NCBI RefSeq assembly: GCF_030268045.1
Contig: NZ_BSDC01000002.1
Location: 372,001-436,000, forward strand
Direction of reading: 5' to 3'
Length of the DNA: 64,000 nt
From: Geothrix edaphica
GTDB taxonomy: Bacteria > Acidobacteriota > Holophagae > Holophagales > Holophagaceae
Positions 47,471-56,531 of the stretch are shown here, piece by piece (positions within the stretch are counted from its first letter, which is position 1; every line of letters starts with the position of its first letter). A program made the translations under genes and the position numbers. The notes beneath the pieces are model-generated. The model was not told where the DNA came from. It did no database searches and saw nothing but the letters and a program-made list of their open reading frames with translations.

Positions 47471-47893
47471 TCACTGCTTCTTCCCGTGCTCCGCCACCAC
47501 CAGCGTGCGGATGCCGCCGCGGATGAGGAAGTCGCCCTCGATGCGCATCCACTGGGGCTTGGTGGCCTTCACCAGGTCGTCGAGGATCTGGTTGGTGACG
47601 GCTTCGTGGAAGGCGCCCTGGTCGCGGAAGCTCCAGAGGTAGAGCTTGAGCGACTTCGACTCCACGCAGAGCTGGTCCGGCTGGTAGAGGATGCGCAGCT
47701 TGGCGAAGTCCGGCTGGCCCGTGAGCGGGCAGAGGCAGGTGAACTCCTCGGTCTCGAAGGTGATCGTGAAGGGCCGCCCCGGCCGGGGACTCTTGAAGGT
47801 GTCGAGCTGCCCCGTGGGGCGCGTCACCACGTAGGTCGGCAGCTGGTCGGGGAGCGTGGGCTTCGTGGACTTGGTGGGCTTCTTGGTGGCCAT
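47471..47893 (-). CDS. queF: preQ0 reductase (NADPH-dependent 7-cyano-7-deazaguanine reductase)
   Basis: 140-residue unimodular QueF. Reduces the nitrile of preQ0 to preQ1 for queuosine. Catalytic Cys is in EEFTCLCPLTGQPDFAKL; the QueF signature ESKSLKLYLWSFRDQGAFHE includes the substrate-binding Glu. The N-terminus is Lys/Thr-rich (MATKKPTKSTKP). queC lies 4 kb away on the same strand; queD and queE are not in the window. Followed by folK. Confidence 0.96.
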   Translation of the reverse strand: MATKKPTKSTKPTLPDQLPTYVVTRPTGQLDTFKSPRPGRPFTITFETEEFTCLCPLTGQPDFAKLRILYQPDQLCVESKSLKLYLWSFRDQGAFHEAVTNQILDDLVKATKPQWMRIEGDFLIRGGIRTLVVAEHGKKQ

Positions 47894-47937
47894 GGGTCAT
47901 CCGGATGAAAGAGGGCGCGCGGCCCTCCAGATTACCC

Positions 47938-49443
47938 TCACCGGCCCAGGGGCATGGGCCTCAGGCCCACGGGCTGCCGGGGGTGGCGCGTGTAGGTGCC
48001 GGCTCCGGCGTCCCCCTTCGAGCCGAAGTAGCGCTTGGCGGCGAGGGTCTGGGGCAGATGGCGAATCAGATGCCACAGGCTCCACCGGTGCTCCCACAAG
48101 CGCCGCCCGAAGCGGTGGCGGTAGCCCTCGCTGCTGTAGAAGCGCTTGATGTGCCCGTTGTAGAGCTCCTCCATCTGGGCCCGCGAGGCGAATCCTTCGG
48201 GGCGGAAGACCGGGTTGACGCAGTTGAGCAGCCGCCAGTCCTCGATGAAGTCGCCCTCCGCGCCGGCGACACACTCGGCCCAGAGCGGCGCGCCGTGCAG
48301 GGGACTGAACTTGGTGAGGTTCATGTCGTCCAGGTCCAGGGAGAGGATGAAATCGCTGGTGCGCTGGAAGGTCTCCGGCGTTTCCCCGGGCAGGCCGAAA
48401 ATGAACAGCCCCTTGGCCCGCAGGCCGGCGGCGTGGACCTTCTCCACGGTGTCGCGCACCGATTCCAGGGTCACTCCCGCCTTGTGCCGCGCCATCATGC
48501 CCGGATCGGCGCTCTCCACGCCGAGGCTCACCATGATGCAGCCCGCCCGCTTCAGCAGCTGCAGCAGCTCCACCGAGGTGTGGCCCGTGCGGATGATGCA
48601 GTTGAAGTTCATGCCCAGGGGCTCGTCGAGGAGGCGCTGGCACAGCTCGGTGATGCGGCCCTGATGGGCCGTGAAGAGGTCGTCGTAGAAGTTGATGTGG
48701 TGGACGCCGAAGCGGTCCCGCAGGTGCTTCATGTGGGCGTGGATGTAGGCCGGGCTGTGGAAGCGGTACTGGTGCTCGAACACCGTGCGGTCGCAGAAGG
48801 AGCAGGTGTAGGGGCAGCCCCGCGAGGTGATCATCGTGGCCCCGTACCGCTTCACGTAGCTGAAGAGGGGCAGGTGGTAGCCCTGGGGGAAGCCCGCCAG
48901 CTTCTCGTAGGCCGGGAAGGGCAGCTCGTCCAGATCGAGGATGCGGGGGCGTCGCGGGTTGGTGGCGATGCGGTCCCCGTCGCGCCAGACCAGGTTCGGG
49001 ATCTCCGCCGGGGGCTTGCCCTCCGCCAGGTCCAGCAGCGGCCCCTCTCCTTCCCCGAGGCAGAGGAAATCGAGCTCCGGGAAGCTCTCCAGCAGTGGCG
49101 CGCCCAGGCTCGACGCATGGGCATTCCCCACCACGATGGGGAGGTCGGGCCGCGCGGCCTTCAGCAGCGCCGCCAGGTCCACGGCATCCATGAAGCCCGA
49201 GGTGGTGGCCGAGAAGCCGACCAGGTCGGGGCTCGTGGCCAGGATCCCGGCCACCTGGTCCTCCAGGCGGGTCGGGGCCTGGGGCCCGAGGCAGTCGTGC
49301 ACCGCCGTGGGATGGCCATGCTGCTCCAGCCAGGCCGCCAGCGACAGGATGCCCACGGGGGCGAGGCGGTTCGCCAGCACCGAGAAATCCGGCTGGCCGG
49401 GAACGAAGTTGAACCCCGAGGGGTGGACGAGGGTGACGCGCAT
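47938..49443 (-). CDS. B12-binding-domain radical SAM protein
   Basis: 501 residues. The first 150 resemble a cobalamin-binding Rossmann domain (RVTLVHPSGFNF, LAAWLEQHGHPTAVHDC, DLVGFSATTSGF). The radical SAM cluster motif is SRGCPYTCSFCDR (CxxxCxxC), followed by the barrel with NFYDDLFTA, GVESADPGMM and GLFIFGLPGETPETFQRT. Members of this class carry out C- or P-methylation or ring chemistry in specialised metabolism; the product is unknown. Start 49443; a shared 103-base promoter region divides it from the carbamoyltransferase, so a joint pathway is plausible. Confidence 0.85.
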   Translation of the reverse strand: MRVTLVHPSGFNFVPGQPDFSVLANRLAPVGILSLAAWLEQHGHPTAVHDCLGPQAPTRLEDQVAGILATSPDLVGFSATTSGFMDAVDLAALLKAARPDLPIVVGNAHASSLGAPLLESFPELDFLCLGEGEGPLLDLAEGKPPAEIPNLVWRDGDRIATNPRRPRILDLDELPFPAYEKLAGFPQGYHLPLFSYVKRYGATMITSRGCPYTCSFCDRTVFEHQYRFHSPAYIHAHMKHLRDRFGVHHINFYDDLFTAHQGRITELCQRLLDEPLGMNFNCIIRTGHTSVELLQLLKRAGCIMVSLGVESADPGMMARHKAGVTLESVRDTVEKVHAAGLRAKGLFIFGLPGETPETFQRTSDFILSLDLDDMNLTKFSPLHGAPLWAECVAGAEGDFIEDWRLLNCVNPVFRPEGFASRAQMEELYNGHIKRFYSSEGYRHRFGRRLWEHRWSLWHLIRHLPQTLAAKRYFGSKGDAGAGTYTRHPRQPVGLRPMPLGR

Positions 49444-49546
49444 GGGCGGCCTTATTCTGAGCGCCTTTCCGTGTCCAGGATCACGAAGAGGGAGCCTCGC
49501 CAAACGATACCATTGGCGTGGCAATCGCCCTTCCTCCCTGGTATCC

Positions 49547-51331
49547 ATGCCCTTCCAGCTCGGCCTCAGCGGTCTTCCAGGCCATGACCTCCATCCCTTT
49601 CGGCACATCCGGGAGAATGCCCGCCTGCACCCGGACGTGCCCCTGCCCATCGGCGACATCGGCCACGATGCCGCGGCGGTGCTGGTGCGTGGAGGCCAGG
49701 CGATCTTCGCCGTGGAGGAGGAGCGCCTGAGCCGCTTCAAGCACACCATGGGCGTGCCCCGGCGCGCGGCCCGGGCCTGCGCCGAGGCCGCCGACCATCC
49801 CCTGGCGCAGCTGGCCGCGGCCCACTACCTTGATCTGCAAGATGAGCACCTGGACCGCCACCTCCAGGCCACCGGGGGCGGCGATGCCCGGGTGGAAGAA
49901 GCCATCCGGGCCGAGTACCAGCGGACCCGGGAGGCCGCCAGCGGCTTCCGCGCAGACTTCCCGCACCTCGAGGCCGTGGATCACCACCTGGCCCACGCCG
50001 CCAGCGCCTACTACCTCTCCGGCTTCGAGCGCAGCCTCGTCCTCGTCATGGATGGCAACGGGGAATCCGCCTCCCTCAGCCTCTACCTGGGCGAGGGCCC
50101 GGACCTCCGCCTGCTCCACGCCCTGCCCGCCACCAGCTCCCTGGGCCTGCTCTACGCCTTCGGCACGCACTTCCTCGGCTTCGAGCCCATTGAGGACGAA
50201 TACAAGGTCATGGGCCTCGCGGCCTATGGCGAGGGCGACGACACCTACCTGCCCTTCTTCGAGAACCAGCTCCTGTGGGAGGGGAACGCGCGCTTCACCA
50301 TCCCGGCCCTGCTCAGGGATCCCGCCAGCCGCACCCTGCGCTGGAGCCGGCAGCTGGGCCCGGCGCGTCAGCCCGAAGGTCCCATCGAGGCGCGGCACAT
50401 GGCCGTGGCGGCGGGCCTGCAGAAGGCCCTGGAGCGGGCGGTGCTCCGCCTTCTCGAGCCCGTCGAGGCCACCCACCGCACACGCCACCTCTGCCTCGCC
50501 GGCGGCGTGGCCCTGAACTGCAGCCTGAACGGTGTCCTGGATCGCAGCGGGCTGTTCGACCGCCTCTTCGTCCAGCCCGCCGCGGGCGACCCCGGCGCGG
50601 CCCTGGGCGCCGCCCTGGTGGCCGAGCGCCGGCGTGGGAGTGCCGTGCCGCAGGGACGGATGGCGACCCCGTACCTGGGACCTGCCTTCACGGCAGCTGA
50701 GATCGAGACGGCCCTCCAAGCCCACGCGTCCACCCTCGCGTGGGAGCGCCCGGAAGACCTCCTGGACCGCACCCTCGACCTGATCGGCGCGGGGAAGGTC
50801 GTGGGCTGGTTCCAGGGCCGCATGGAGTTCGGCCCGCGGGCCCTGGGCAACCGCTCCATCCTCGCCGACCCCCGGCGCCCGGACATGAAGGACCGCGTGA
50901 ACCGGGCCGTGAAGAAGCGTGAGGAGTTCCGCCCCTTCGCCCCCTCCGTGACCGCGGAAGGCGCGGATGCCTTCTTCCACCTGCGCGGCCTGGATCAGTA
51001 CGAGCATATGACGGTGGCCGTGAAGACCCGCCCGGAGCGGGCATCGGAGATCCCCGCGGTGGTCCATGTGAACGGCACGTCGCGAGTCCAGGTGGTGCGA
51101 GGCGAGGCCAACCCCCGCTACTGGGAGCTCCTCACGCACCAGGGCCGGCGCACCGGCGTCCCGATCCTCCTGAACACCTCGTTCAACGTGCGGGGCGAGC
51201 CCATCGTCTGTTCCCCCGAGGACGCCATCCGCTGCTTCCTGGGCACAGGCCTCGATGCCCTGGTCCTGGAAGACACGCTGGTGGTCAAGCGCGCCCAGCG
51301 GGTTCTCAAAGCCGCAGTCCTTCGGGGATGA
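49547..51331 (+). CDS. NodU/TobZ-type carbamoyltransferase
   Basis: 594 residues. The N-terminal Kae1-like ASKHA domain has VDHHLAHAASAYY and VMDGNGESASL (metal and nucleotide binding) and LCLAGGVALNCSLNG; the C-terminal domain has GRMEFGPRALGNRSILADPR and NTSFNVRGEPIV, both standard in this family. It would carbamoylate a hydroxyl from carbamoyl phosphate and ATP. Natural substrates range from Nod factors to antibiotics; here none can be assigned. ATG 49547 lacks a strong SD. Divergent from the radical SAM gene. Its last 26 bases overlap convergent queC. Confidence 0.9.
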   Translation: MPFQLGLSGLPGHDLHPFRHIRENARLHPDVPLPIGDIGHDAAAVLVRGGQAIFAVEEERLSRFKHTMGVPRRAARACAEAADHPLAQLAAAHYLDLQDEHLDRHLQATGGGDARVEEAIRAEYQRTREAASGFRADFPHLEAVDHHLAHAASAYYLSGFERSLVLVMDGNGESASLSLYLGEGPDLRLLHALPATSSLGLLYAFGTHFLGFEPIEDEYKVMGLAAYGEGDDTYLPFFENQLLWEGNARFTIPALLRDPASRTLRWSRQLGPARQPEGPIEARHMAVAAGLQKALERAVLRLLEPVEATHRTRHLCLAGGVALNCSLNGVLDRSGLFDRLFVQPAAGDPGAALGAALVAERRRGSAVPQGRMATPYLGPAFTAAEIETALQAHASTLAWERPEDLLDRTLDLIGAGKVVGWFQGRMEFGPRALGNRSILADPRRPDMKDRVNRAVKKREEFRPFAPSVTAEGADAFFHLRGLDQYEHMTVAVKTRPERASEIPAVVHVNGTSRVQVVRGEANPRYWELLTHQGRRTGVPILLNTSFNVRGEPIVCSPEDAIRCFLGTGLDALVLEDTLVVKRAQRVLKAAVLRG

Positions 51332-52004
51332 ACGCGTAGGGGATCGGATCGGCGAGGCCCGCCTCCTGGAAGCCTCGCAGGCGCAGGTGGCAGGAGTCGC
51401 AGTGGCCGCAGGCCTCCGTCTCGCCCTGGTAGCAGGACCAGCTGAGGTGCAGGGGCGCGCCCAGATCTCGGCCCCGGCGCACGATCTCGGCCTTGCGAAG
51501 GTGGATGAGGGGCGCGTGGAAGGCCAGCTGCGTCTCGGGTTTCGTGCCCAGGTTGGCGGTCTGCTCGAAGCTGCGGAGGAAGGCCTCGCGGCAGTCGGGG
51601 TAGCCGCTGCTGTCCTCCTCCACGAAGCCCACGAAGATGGCGGACGCGCCCAGCACCTCCGCCCAGCTCACGCAGGTGGCCAGCAGGTGGGCGTTGCGGA
51701 AGGGTACGTAGCTCACGGGCACACCGGGCCGGTCCAGCTCACCCTCGGGCAGGGCGATGGAGGTGTCCGTGAGCGCCGAGCCGCCGATGGCCTTGAGGGT
51801 GTCGAAGCCGATGATGAGCCGCCTCGAGGCCGGCACGCCGTAGAAGTCCGCGATCTCACGGAAGGCCCGCTTTTCCCGATCCTGGGTGCGCTGGCCGTAG
51901 TCCGCGTGGAGCAGGGCCAGTTCGTAGCCCTCGGCCTTCGCGATGGCGGCAGTCACGCAGGAGTCCATGCCGCCGGAGAGGGAGACGACCGCGAGCTCAG
52001 ACAT
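51306..52004 (-). CDS. queC: 7-cyano-7-deazaguanine synthase
   Basis: 232 residues. Makes preQ0 from 7-carboxy-7-deazaguanine, ammonia and ATP. PP-loop SLSGGMDS near residues 8-15; zinc cysteines in SCYQGETEACGHCDSCHLR near the C-terminus. GAGGGG lies upstream of ATG 52004. Last of a coupled run (M2 peptidase, hslO, DUF374, queC); it begins inside the DUF374 gene (8-base overlap) and its 3' end overlaps the carbamoyltransferase tail. Confidence 0.96.
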   Translation of the reverse strand: MSELAVVSLSGGMDSCVTAAIAKAEGYELALLHADYGQRTQDREKRAFREIADFYGVPASRRLIIGFDTLKAIGGSALTDTSIALPEGELDRPGVPVSYVPFRNAHLLATCVSWAEVLGASAIFVGFVEEDSSGYPDCREAFLRSFEQTANLGTKPETQLAFHAPLIHLRKAEIVRRGRDLGAPLHLSWSCYQGETEACGHCDSCHLRLRGFQEAGLADPIPYAFIPEGLRL

Positions 52005-52716
52005 GCTTGATCCCCTCGGCCCATCGCTCCAGGTCGTCCATGGCGCGCTGAAGCCGCACGGCTTCGGCGCCATCCTCCGCCTTGGGTGGAACCTGGTACG
52101 GAATCCCGTACTTGATCACGCAGGTGGCGAAGGGGAAGGGAATCACCATGCGGTCCCAGGTCTTCAGCTCGAAGCTGTGGTCGAAGGCCAGACTCACGGG
52201 GATGATCCAGGCGCCGGTCTTGCGGGCCAGGGCCAGGGTGCCGGGCTTCAGCTCCATGAGCGGGCCGCGGGGGCCGTCGGGCGTGATGCCGAAGTCCCAG
52301 CCCTGCCGCACGGCCTGGATCATGCGCACCAGGGCCTTGGCGCCATCGTCGCTGGCGGTGCCGCGCACGGCGTGGATGCCGAACCAGCGCCAGGTGGCGG
52401 CGCTGCGCTCCCCGTCCTTGCTGTCGCTGGAGAGGATGGCCACGCCGCGGACCTCGCCCCGGTCGTTCCGGCGGTGGAAGGGGTAGGCCAGGGGCATCAT
52501 GAAGAGGCGCCGGTGCCAGAAGGCGAGGATGATGCGCTGGTCCCGGGCCACGAGGTCCTCCACGGGGCCGAAATCCTCGCGACGCACCCGCAGGGTGTAG
52601 GACCAGAGCTTGCTGAGACCCGCCACCAGGAAGGGGACGACGCGGAACTGCAGCCACACGGACAGGGGTGAGCCCAGGGGCCGGCCCCGCTCCGCGATGG
52701 CGACGCGGGCGCCCAT
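51997..52716 (-). CDS. DUF374 lysophospholipid acyltransferase family protein
   Basis: 239 residues of the DUF374 LPLAT-like family, thought to be involved in lipid A or phospholipid acylation. Motifs: ILAFWHRRLFMMPLAYPFH (His of the active centre), ILSSDSKDGERSAATWRWFG and FGITPDGPRGPLMELKPG. One N-terminal hydrophobic segment. It starts at 52716 where the hslO stop and its ATG share one base (TGATG), implying coupling. Substrate unknown. Confidence 0.88.
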   Translation of the reverse strand: MGARVAIAERGRPLGSPLSVWLQFRVVPFLVAGLSKLWSYTLRVRREDFGPVEDLVARDQRIILAFWHRRLFMMPLAYPFHRRNDRGEVRGVAILSSDSKDGERSAATWRWFGIHAVRGTASDDGAKALVRMIQAVRQGWDFGITPDGPRGPLMELKPGTLALARKTGAWIIPVSLAFDHSFELKTWDRMVIPFPFATCVIKYGIPYQVPPKAEDGAEAVRLQRAMDDLERWAEGIKHV

Positions 52717-53552
52717 CAGGCGCCCCCCGGCAGCAGATCCTCGCGGCTGATGGGGTACATGGTGCCGCAGTAGTCGCAGCGGACCTCCACGGGGCCGGGT
52801 TCGAGGAAGAGGCCCGCCTTCTGCTCCTCCGGGAACCGCCGCAGGGTCTCGAGCAGGGCCTCGCGGGTGCAGCGGCAACGGTAGAAGATCTCCGTGGCCA
52901 CCAGGTCGTCGGCCCCCTCGCCCTGGGACACCCAGGTGGCCAGGAAGTCCGGCGTGCGCTCCCAGAGGGGCACCACCTCGAGGCCCTCGAGGGCCTGGAC
53001 CAGACGCGCCAGGCGCTCCGGCGGGCAGTCCGGCAGGGGCTCCACCAGCAGGCCGCCGGCCTCGCCGGTGCCGTGATCGCACCAGAGGGTGAGGCTGGCC
53101 TGGATCTGCTCCGACTGCTGCAGGTAGTGCTCCACCTGCACCTGGATACCGCCTTCCACCAGGGGCAGGTGGCCCACGTAGGGCTGGCCCGTGGCACTGG
53201 AGCGCATCACCTGGAAGACGCCCGGGGCCCAGATCCAGCCTGGAGCTTCCTCGGGTCCGGGGTCGAGCACACCGCGGATGGTGCCGTCGGGCCAGCTGTC
53301 AGCCACCACGGCCTTGGCCCGGCCCGAGCCCTTCACCAGCAGCTGCAGGCGCTCGGCGAAGAGCGTGCGGCCCTGGAGCAGGGCGGTGGCCGTGAGCAGC
53401 TCCGTGAGGCAGGCGCACGCCGCCGGCTCCAGGTGCGGATGGCCCCGCCGGACGCCATCCCACAGGGGGCTGGCGTCCACCGAGGAGAGACGGATATGCC
53501 GGTCCCGGGTGAGGGACTTGACCACCTTGGCCTGGGGGATGGATTCAGTCAT
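52716..53552 (-). CDS. hslO: Hsp33 redox-regulated chaperone
   Basis: 278 residues. Hsp33 is activated by oxidation of four zinc-bound cysteines, seen here as RCRC (about residues 226-229) and CDYC near 260. The N-terminal domain contains AKAVVADSWPDGTIRGVLDPG and GRTLFAERLQLLVKG-like parts. Lies four bases after the M2 peptidase gene and is coupled to the DUF374 gene. Confidence 0.95.
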   Translation of the reverse strand: MTESIPQAKVVKSLTRDRHIRLSSVDASPLWDGVRRGHPHLEPAACACLTELLTATALLQGRTLFAERLQLLVKGSGRAKAVVADSWPDGTIRGVLDPGPEEAPGWIWAPGVFQVMRSSATGQPYVGHLPLVEGGIQVQVEHYLQQSEQIQASLTLWCDHGTGEAGGLLVEPLPDCPPERLARLVQALEGLEVVPLWERTPDFLATWVSQGEGADDLVATEIFYRCRCTREALLETLRRFPEEQKAGLFLEPGPVEVRCDYCGTMYPISREDLLPGGA

Positions 53553-53556
53553 CCGT

Positions 53557-55332
53557 TCAATCCCATCCGATCTGACGGCCCTTATTCTGCTGCACCAGCC
53601 AGGCCATCAGGGGCTTGAAGTACTCCATCATGGCGCGGGTGGAGAGGTCCTCGCCCGTGGCTTCCTTCAGCACCTTCCGCCAGTCCTCCGTGGCACCCTT
53701 CGCCAGGATCTTCTTCAGGAAGGCCCCCACCTCCTTGTTCCCGGCGTAGTTGCAGGCGCGGGGATCCTGGTGGAGGATCTTCCGCGCGATATGGTCGTGC
53801 ATCTGGAACTTGAAGACCGTGGCCCAGCCGTAGCTGTAGTAGTAGGCGGGATTGTCGTTGATGTGGGTCTTGGTGGCGGCGTCGCAGAACTGCTCACCGC
53901 GGGGGCTCGGCGGCTCCACGCCCTGCAGGTCGCGCACCTGCTTCCACCACCTGGCGTTCATCTGGTCGGCGGGCATGTTCTTGCCGTAGAACTCGGCCTC
54001 CCACTCGGGCATGGTGCCGCAGGCCCAGTACATGAAGGGGATGGCCACTTCCAATGCGTCATTGAGCAGCACCTGCATCTGGTCCACCTTGTAGTCCGCC
54101 GGGAGCACGCCCGCGGACTTCAGGTAGGGGATCTGCCGCGTGGCCATGGCGATGAGCTCGCCCACGCCCTCGTGGAAGCTGGGGTTGGCGCCGTCCCGCA
54201 GCAGGGGTGGCACGTCGGGCCGGGTGTAGCTCATGAAGTAGTAGCCGTGGCCCAGCTCGTGGTGCACGGTCTCGAACCACTGGGCATTGGCCTCCACACT
54301 CATGAGCGAGCGGATGTCCTTGTCCAGGTCCAGGTGCCAGCAGGAGGCGTGGCTGTTCTTCTTGCGGGGATCGCCGGCCTTCACGGGGTAGAGGTCGGAC
54401 TTGGCCCAGAAGCTCGCGGGCAGCGGATCGAAGCCCAGCCCCGTGTAGAAGGCCTCGGCGGTCTTCACCACGCGCTCGGGCTGCCAGCCCTTGAAGTAGG
54501 GGTCGAAGTCCACGGCGCTGACGAAGCCGGTCCAGTTCTGGCTCCAGCGGTTGTTGATCCAGTGGGCCGGGATGGCCTTGGGCACGGGCTGGCCGTACTT
54601 CTTGGCCATCTCGTACTTCACCCAGGTGTGCAGCTGGAGGTAGAGGGGCTTCAGCTCCGCCAGGAACTTCCGGTTGAAGGCCATCATCTCGTCGGTGGTC
54701 AGGCCGTAGCGGGCCACCTGGAGGGCGAAGTAGTCGGGGTAGCCCAGCTCCCGGGCCACGCCGTTGCGGAGGTCGCGCAGGCGCACCAGGCCGTCCTTCA
54801 GGGGGGCGCCGATCTCCTTGCTGGCCTCCCACCACATCCGGCGCTCGGCCAGGTCGCGGCTGGCGGTGAGCTTGTTGTCGATGTCGTTGGCGGAGACCGG
54901 GCGGCCTCCGACCTTGAACTGGAAGCCGTTCATGAGCGACACCTGGCGAGTCTCCGCCTCGATGCGCGCGGCCACGAGCTCTGGCCGGGTCATCGGCCCT
55001 TCGGCGCCGTAGGGCATGAGCAACACCCGCTCCAGCTGGCGCACGGTCTTCTCGTCGAGCTGGGTGCGATGCTTCAGCAGCTCCTTGGCCTCGGTGATGA
55101 CCATGGGGTTGCCGTTGAAGGCGGCGAAGGCCTTGCCGGCCCACTCGGCGGCGGCATCATGCTCGGGCTTCACGTCCGTGGCGGCGGCCCAGGTGGCTTC
55201 CTGGCTCACGTAGTAGAGGGACTGGTAGCCGGCGTTCACCAGCTTGAGGAACCGGTCGGCCCGCTCCTGCACGGGCGCGAGGGCCTGGGCCATGAGGGGG
55301 ATGCCGAGGATGAGAGCGGGAAGGAGGCGCAT
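53557..55332 (-). CDS. M2-family peptidyl-dipeptidase (ACE-like)
   Basis: 591 residues with a signal peptide (MRLLPALILGIPLMAQALA). Zinc motif HHELGHGYYF with the third ligand Glu in SFHEGVGELIA, chloride-type ACE folds around YYYSYGWATVFKFQMHDHIA and LPASFWAKSDLYPVKAGDPRKKNSHASCW. Removes C-terminal dipeptides from peptides, probably in the periplasm. First gene of the hslO run, 47 bases from the REC-kinase gene end. Confidence 0.93.
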   Translation of the reverse strand: MRLLPALILGIPLMAQALAPVQERADRFLKLVNAGYQSLYYVSQEATWAAATDVKPEHDAAAEWAGKAFAAFNGNPMVITEAKELLKHRTQLDEKTVRQLERVLLMPYGAEGPMTRPELVAARIEAETRQVSLMNGFQFKVGGRPVSANDIDNKLTASRDLAERRMWWEASKEIGAPLKDGLVRLRDLRNGVARELGYPDYFALQVARYGLTTDEMMAFNRKFLAELKPLYLQLHTWVKYEMAKKYGQPVPKAIPAHWINNRWSQNWTGFVSAVDFDPYFKGWQPERVVKTAEAFYTGLGFDPLPASFWAKSDLYPVKAGDPRKKNSHASCWHLDLDKDIRSLMSVEANAQWFETVHHELGHGYYFMSYTRPDVPPLLRDGANPSFHEGVGELIAMATRQIPYLKSAGVLPADYKVDQMQVLLNDALEVAIPFMYWACGTMPEWEAEFYGKNMPADQMNARWWKQVRDLQGVEPPSPRGEQFCDAATKTHINDNPAYYYSYGWATVFKFQMHDHIARKILHQDPRACNYAGNKEVGAFLKKILAKGATEDWRKVLKEATGEDLSTRAMMEYFKPLMAWLVQQNKGRQIGWD

Positions 55333-55379
55333 GGGGGCTCCGGGGAACCCTCTATTGTGCCTTCGGGACGGGGGGCCCG

Positions 55380-56531
55380 TCAGCAGGGGAGGAGGACGCT
55401 GAAGTTCGAGCCGAAGCCCACCTGGCTCTGGGCGCGGATCTGGCCCCGGTGCGCGGCCACCAGGCGCTGGACGATGGCGAGGCCCAGACCCACCCCCTGG
55501 CTGGCATCGCTGCGTTCGGTCTGCCGGAAGGGGTCGAAGATGAACGGGAGGTCCCCCGCCGGGATGCCCCGCCCCGTGTCGACCACGGACAGGCGGAGGA
55601 AGCGCAGGCCGGCCTCCACCCCGGACCCGAACTCGATCCCGGTCTCCACCCGCACGGCCCCGCCCCGCGGCGTGAACTTGAAGGCGTTGTCCACCAGGTT
55701 CACCAGGACGCGGTCCAGCTTCTGCTGGTCGCCGAGGATCCGGGGCAGGCCCTCGGATATGGCCAGCTGGAACTCCACGCCGGCCGAGGCCGCCCGCAGC
55801 TGGTACGGAGCCAGCAGGGTCGCCAGCCAGGGGGTCGGGTCGATCTCCCCGAACTCGATGGGGATCTGCCCGGTGTCGCTGCGGTAGATCTCCAGCATCT
55901 CGTCCAGCAGGGTCTTGATCCGCGCACAGGAGGCTTCGGCCTTGTCCAGCGCCCCATCGCTGGTGGAGCTTCCGCCCCGCAGCTTTTCCAGGACGAGCCC
56001 GATCACGGTGAGGGGGGAGCGGAGGTCGTGGATCAGCATGGTGGTGAAGTTGGTCTTGAGGGTGTTGACCTCCTTCAGCTTGAGGTTGGCATCCGCCAGG
56101 TTCTGGTTCTGGATCTCCAACTCCCGCTGAAGCCGGCCCAGGTTCACCTGGTGCTCGACCCGCACCAGCACCTCCTCGGCGCTGAAGGGCTTGGTCACGT
56201 AGTCGCGCCCTCCCACCTTGAAGGCCTTCACCTTGTCGAGGGGATCGTCCAGGGCGCTGATGAAGATGATGGGGATGCGGACCAGCGCGGGGTCCTTCTT
56301 GAAGGCCTCGCAGGTCTCGTAGCCGTCCATCCCCGGCATGTTCACGTCGAGCATCACCAGTTCAGGCGGATGACGGCGGGCGGCCTCCAGGGCCATGGCG
56401 CCGGAGGGCACGGCCCGCACCCGGTACTGCCGCTCCCGCAGCACCGCGCCCAGCAGGTCGAGGTTGGCCGGATTGTCGTCCACGATGAGGATGTCGCCCT
56501 GCGGTACCAGCATGCCGATCTCCGATGTCAT
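55380..56531 (-). CDS. Receiver-histidine kinase fusion
   Basis: 383 residues. A receiver domain (about 12-125: DILIVDDNPANLDLL, phospho-Asp in LVMLDVNMPGMDGYE, Lys in YVTKPFSAEE) is joined by a coiled coil (RELEIQNQNLADANLKLKEV) to a HisKA domain with the His in MLIHDLRSPLTVIGL and an ATPase domain (NLVDNAFKFTPRGG, DTGRGIPAGDLPFIF, GVGLGLAIVQRLVAAHRG). No membrane segment. Its ATGA start overlaps the stop of the hybrid kinase, so the two act in one phosphorelay. Output is not obvious; no DNA-binding domain. Confidence 0.92.
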   Translation of the reverse strand: MTSEIGMLVPQGDILIVDDNPANLDLLGAVLRERQYRVRAVPSGAMALEAARRHPPELVMLDVNMPGMDGYETCEAFKKDPALVRIPIIFISALDDPLDKVKAFKVGGRDYVTKPFSAEEVLVRVEHQVNLGRLQRELEIQNQNLADANLKLKEVNTLKTNFTTMLIHDLRSPLTVIGLVLEKLRGGSSTSDGALDKAEASCARIKTLLDEMLEIYRSDTGQIPIEFGEIDPTPWLATLLAPYQLRAASAGVEFQLAISEGLPRILGDQQKLDRVLVNLVDNAFKFTPRGGAVRVETGIEFGSGVEAGLRFLRLSVVDTGRGIPAGDLPFIFDPFRQTERSDASQGVGLGLAIVQRLVAAHRGQIRAQSQVGFGSNFSVLLPC

